From: a bacterium
GTDB lineage: Bacteria > Actinomycetota > Acidimicrobiia > Spongiisociales > UBA11373
Assembly (NCBI GenBank): GCA_013202595.1
Contig: JABMPV010000323.1
Span: 1-7,019 of the forward strand
DNA length: 7,019 bases
Direction of reading: 5' to 3'
Shown: one piece after another, positions 5,330 to 7,019 of the stretch
Position numbering within the stretch: the stretch's first letter is position 1
How the letters are laid out: every line of letters begins with the position of its first letter
Position numbers and translations under genes: made by a program
Notes under the pieces: model-generated
What the model was told of the DNA's origin: nothing
Seen by the model: the letters and a program-made list of their open reading frames with translations, nothing else
Database searches by the model: none

Positions 5330-6277
5330 TCACCATCTGCGTTCAAAACGGTTGCGAAGGATGACGGCCGCTGCGTTTGCCGTCAGCAGCAGTACGAGCA
5401 GCACGATGATCGCCGCCGCCGTCAGTTCTCGGAATTGGGCATCGGGCTGACGGGCCCATGAGAAGACCGTGACGGGGAGTGCCGTGTAGGGGCCCGTCGT
5501 TTGCTCGAGCAACCCTGCGTTCCCGGTGGTGAAGAAGCCGGTCGCTGCACCCACCAACAGCAGGGGAGCGGTCTCCCCGAACGCCCTGGCGAGGGTCAGG
5601 ACGGTGCCGGTGAGGATGCCGGGCGCCGCTGATGGGAGCACGTGATAGCGGACGACCTCCCAGCGGGTCGCACCGACACCGAACGCGGCCTCCCTGATGC
5701 TGTTTGGCACCGCCCGGAGTGCTTCGGCGGCGGTGATGATGACGATCGGCAGCACCAGCACGGCCAGCGTCAGACCGGCGGCGATCATGTTGCGGCCGTT
5801 GACGCCGCCACCCAGTCCGATGCTGCGTGTGAACGTCACGAACATCGTCAGTCCGAGGATGCCGTACACGATGGAAGGGACACCGGCCAGATTGCGGATG
5901 TTGGTGTTGATGAACCGCGTGAACCTGGTGTCGGGGGCATACTCCTCGAGGTAGATGGCCGACCCGATCCCGATGGGGAAGGCGATCAATGCCACGAGGA
6001 TGGTCAGGAGCACCGACCCCGTGAGGCTCTGCCATATGCCGGCCGTCTCGGGGTTGAGGGACAGCGGGCTCGTGACGAAATCCAGGCCCCTGTCGAAGAG
6101 GACCCCGAGGCCCTGCCGGAAGATGTCGGCGAGCAGGATGGCGAGGAACAGCAGAGCCACCATGAGTGACGCCAGGAGTGAGTACTCGAAGACCTTCCCG
6201 CCCTTGCGTGAACCCCGTCCGCTGATCGAAGCACGGACCATGTCGGCGGTGCCCGCACTGCGTGGAGTGGAGACCAT
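5330..6277 (-). CDS. pstA: Phosphate ABC transporter permease PstA
   Basis: One of the two membrane subunits forming the phosphate channel with PstC. It has 315 residues, with a cytoplasmic basic N-terminus (1-30) and a first membrane helix at about 32-52. An external loop of about 30 residues follows, then a permease core of about five further helices (about 86-308). The coupling EAA loop that contacts PstB is EAAFGVGATRWEVVRYHVLP (196-215). Other PstA hallmarks are AIYLEEYAPD (107-116), NLAGVPSIVYGILGL (129-143) and RAFGETAPLLLVGA (231-244). The ATG shares its first base with the last base of the pstC stop (TGATG), and the gene ends a few bases before pstB, so translation is likely coupled through the operon. 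Confidence 0.95.
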   Translation of the reverse strand: MVSTPRSAGTADMVRASISGRGSRKGGKVFEYSLLASLMVALLFLAILLADIFRQGLGVLFDRGLDFVTSPLSLNPETAGIWQSLTGSVLLTILVALIAFPIGIGSAIYLEEYAPDTRFTRFINTNIRNLAGVPSIVYGILGLTMFVTFTRSIGLGGGVNGRNMIAAGLTLAVLVLPIVIITAAEALRAVPNSIREAAFGVGATRWEVVRYHVLPSAAPGILTGTVLTLARAFGETAPLLLVGAATGFFTTGNAGLLEQTTGPYTALPVTVFSWARQPDAQFRELTAAAIIVLLVLLLTANAAAVILRNRFERRW

Positions 6278-7019
6278 CAGTACTGCTCCCTCACGCGGCG
6301 GACGAATCGTTCGCTGAGCACGTTGAGCACCAGCGTCATCAGGAACAGGATCAACCCGAGGAAGAAGAGGCTCTGGAAGGCTGCAGCGTCCCCTGCGACC
6401 TGATCGGAGCCGATGGCCAGAGCGGTCATCGCGGCGGTCATGGTCTGGCCGGGCTCGAAGATGTTGTATTCGAAGAGGGATCCGCCAACAGCTCCGGCTG
6501 CCATGGCGACCACCATGGTCTCACCGATCGCCCTCGACAGGGCCAGGATCAACGAGGCGACGATTCCCGAGATCGCGGCAGGGAAGACCACCTTGACGAC
6601 CGTGGTGGCCTTTCGGGCTCCCAGCCCATAGGACGCCTCCCGTAGCGACATGGGCACGGCTCTCATCGCATCCTCAGAGATCGATGCGATGAGAGGGACG
6701 ATCAGCACTCCGACCCCGATGCCGGCTGCCGCCATGCTGAACACGCCGGCACTGCTGATCCGCTGGACGATCGTCGGGGCGATCCACGTGAGGGCGAAGT
6801 AGCCGAGCACCACGCTGGGGATGCCTGCAAGGACCTCGAGGATCGGCTTGAGGATCCGTCTGGCCCTAGGGGATGCGTACTCCGACAGGTAGATGGCCGC
6901 CCCGAGGCCGATCGGGGTGGCGACCACCATGGCGACCCCCGCGATCAGCAAGGTCCCCGAGACCACGGTCTTGAGGTCGTAGAGGCCCCGCCGGGGGAAC
7001 CAGCCGATCTCCCACAGAC
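6277..7019 (-). CDS. pstC: Phosphate ABC transporter permease PstC, 5' part beyond the window
   Basis: The second channel subunit of the phosphate importer. The frame stays open to the right edge, where W-E-I-G-W-F-P-R-R-G-L-Y-D-L-K precedes VVSGTLLIAG, as in the external loop before the second helix of PstC. The GTG at 6966 is therefore internal, not the start. 246 residues are visible; the first helix and true start are missing. The permease core contains AIYLSEYASP, LEVLAGIPSVVLGYFALTW and the EAA loop REASYGLGARKATTVVKVVF. RAIGETMVVAMAAG corresponds to the PstA segment RAFGETAPLLLVGA, reflecting the shared ancestry of the two permeases. The protein ends with VRRVREQY and its TGA overlaps the pstA ATG by one base. 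The phosphate-binding protein gene pstS would normally be next upstream, outside the window. Confidence 0.95.
   Translation of the reverse strand, partial: LWEIGWFPRRGLYDLKTVVSGTLLIAGVAMVVATPIGLGAAIYLSEYASPRARRILKPILEVLAGIPSVVLGYFALTWIAPTIVQRISSAGVFSMAAAGIGVGVLIVPLIASISEDAMRAVPMSLREASYGLGARKATTVVKVVFPAAISGIVASLILALSRAIGETMVVAMAAGAVGGSLFEYNIFEPGQTMTAAMTALAIGSDQVAGDAAAFQSLFFLGLILFLMTLVLNVLSERFVRRVREQY

Noticed and set aside
6964..6966. GTG as the start of pstC
   Set aside because: The frame remains open upstream to the window edge and encodes sequence typical of the PstC external loop, so the gene simply continues beyond the window.

Overview
The window is high-GC chromosomal DNA with GTG starts and a WhiB-family gene. 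WhiB proteins are essentially confined to Actinobacteria and their phages, so an actinobacterium is the clear reading. The SigE-like sigma factor and the SdhB sequence style agree with this. I cannot assign a genus. The gene content is mostly core metabolism and envelope or phosphate regulation. I see no insertion sequence, tRNA, rRNA, CRISPR array or prophage gene.

Layout, plus strand: (1) the 3' end of sdhB (1-238), the iron-sulfur subunit of succinate dehydrogenase. (2) A 233-base gap holding a strong sigma70-type promoter (410-439) whose -35 to -10 spacer is one arm of a 19-bp inverted repeat (387-433). (3) A WhiB2-like Fe-S regulator (472-765). (4) A membrane-anchored protein of unknown role (840-1766), whose C-terminal third resembles a degenerate Mrr/restriction-endonuclease-like fold. 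(5) A translationally coupled envelope-stress cassette: SigE-like ECF sigma factor (1856-2356), zinc-binding membrane anti-sigma factor (2353-2763) and exported RseB/MucB-like sensor (2760-3719). It is preceded by a good match to an ECF autoregulatory promoter (1816-1841).

Layout, minus strand, convergent with the cassette: a phosphate module in the order pstC (partial, runs off the right edge), pstA, pstB, phoU. The genes overlap or nearly touch, which is a classic operon. pstS and the operon promoter are expected beyond the right edge.

How the genes work together: PstC and PstA form the channel and PstB the ATPase of the high-affinity phosphate importer, and PhoU couples its state to phosphate signalling. 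In the stress cassette, the anti-sigma factor should hold SigE at the membrane while the exported RseB-like protein senses the envelope side. Release of SigE would activate the cassette's own promoter. The most interesting items are the presence of an RseB-like gene in an actinobacterial sigE-rseA operon, the methionine/aspartate repeat inside that protein, the palindrome built into the whiB promoter, and the membrane-tethered Mrr-like protein.
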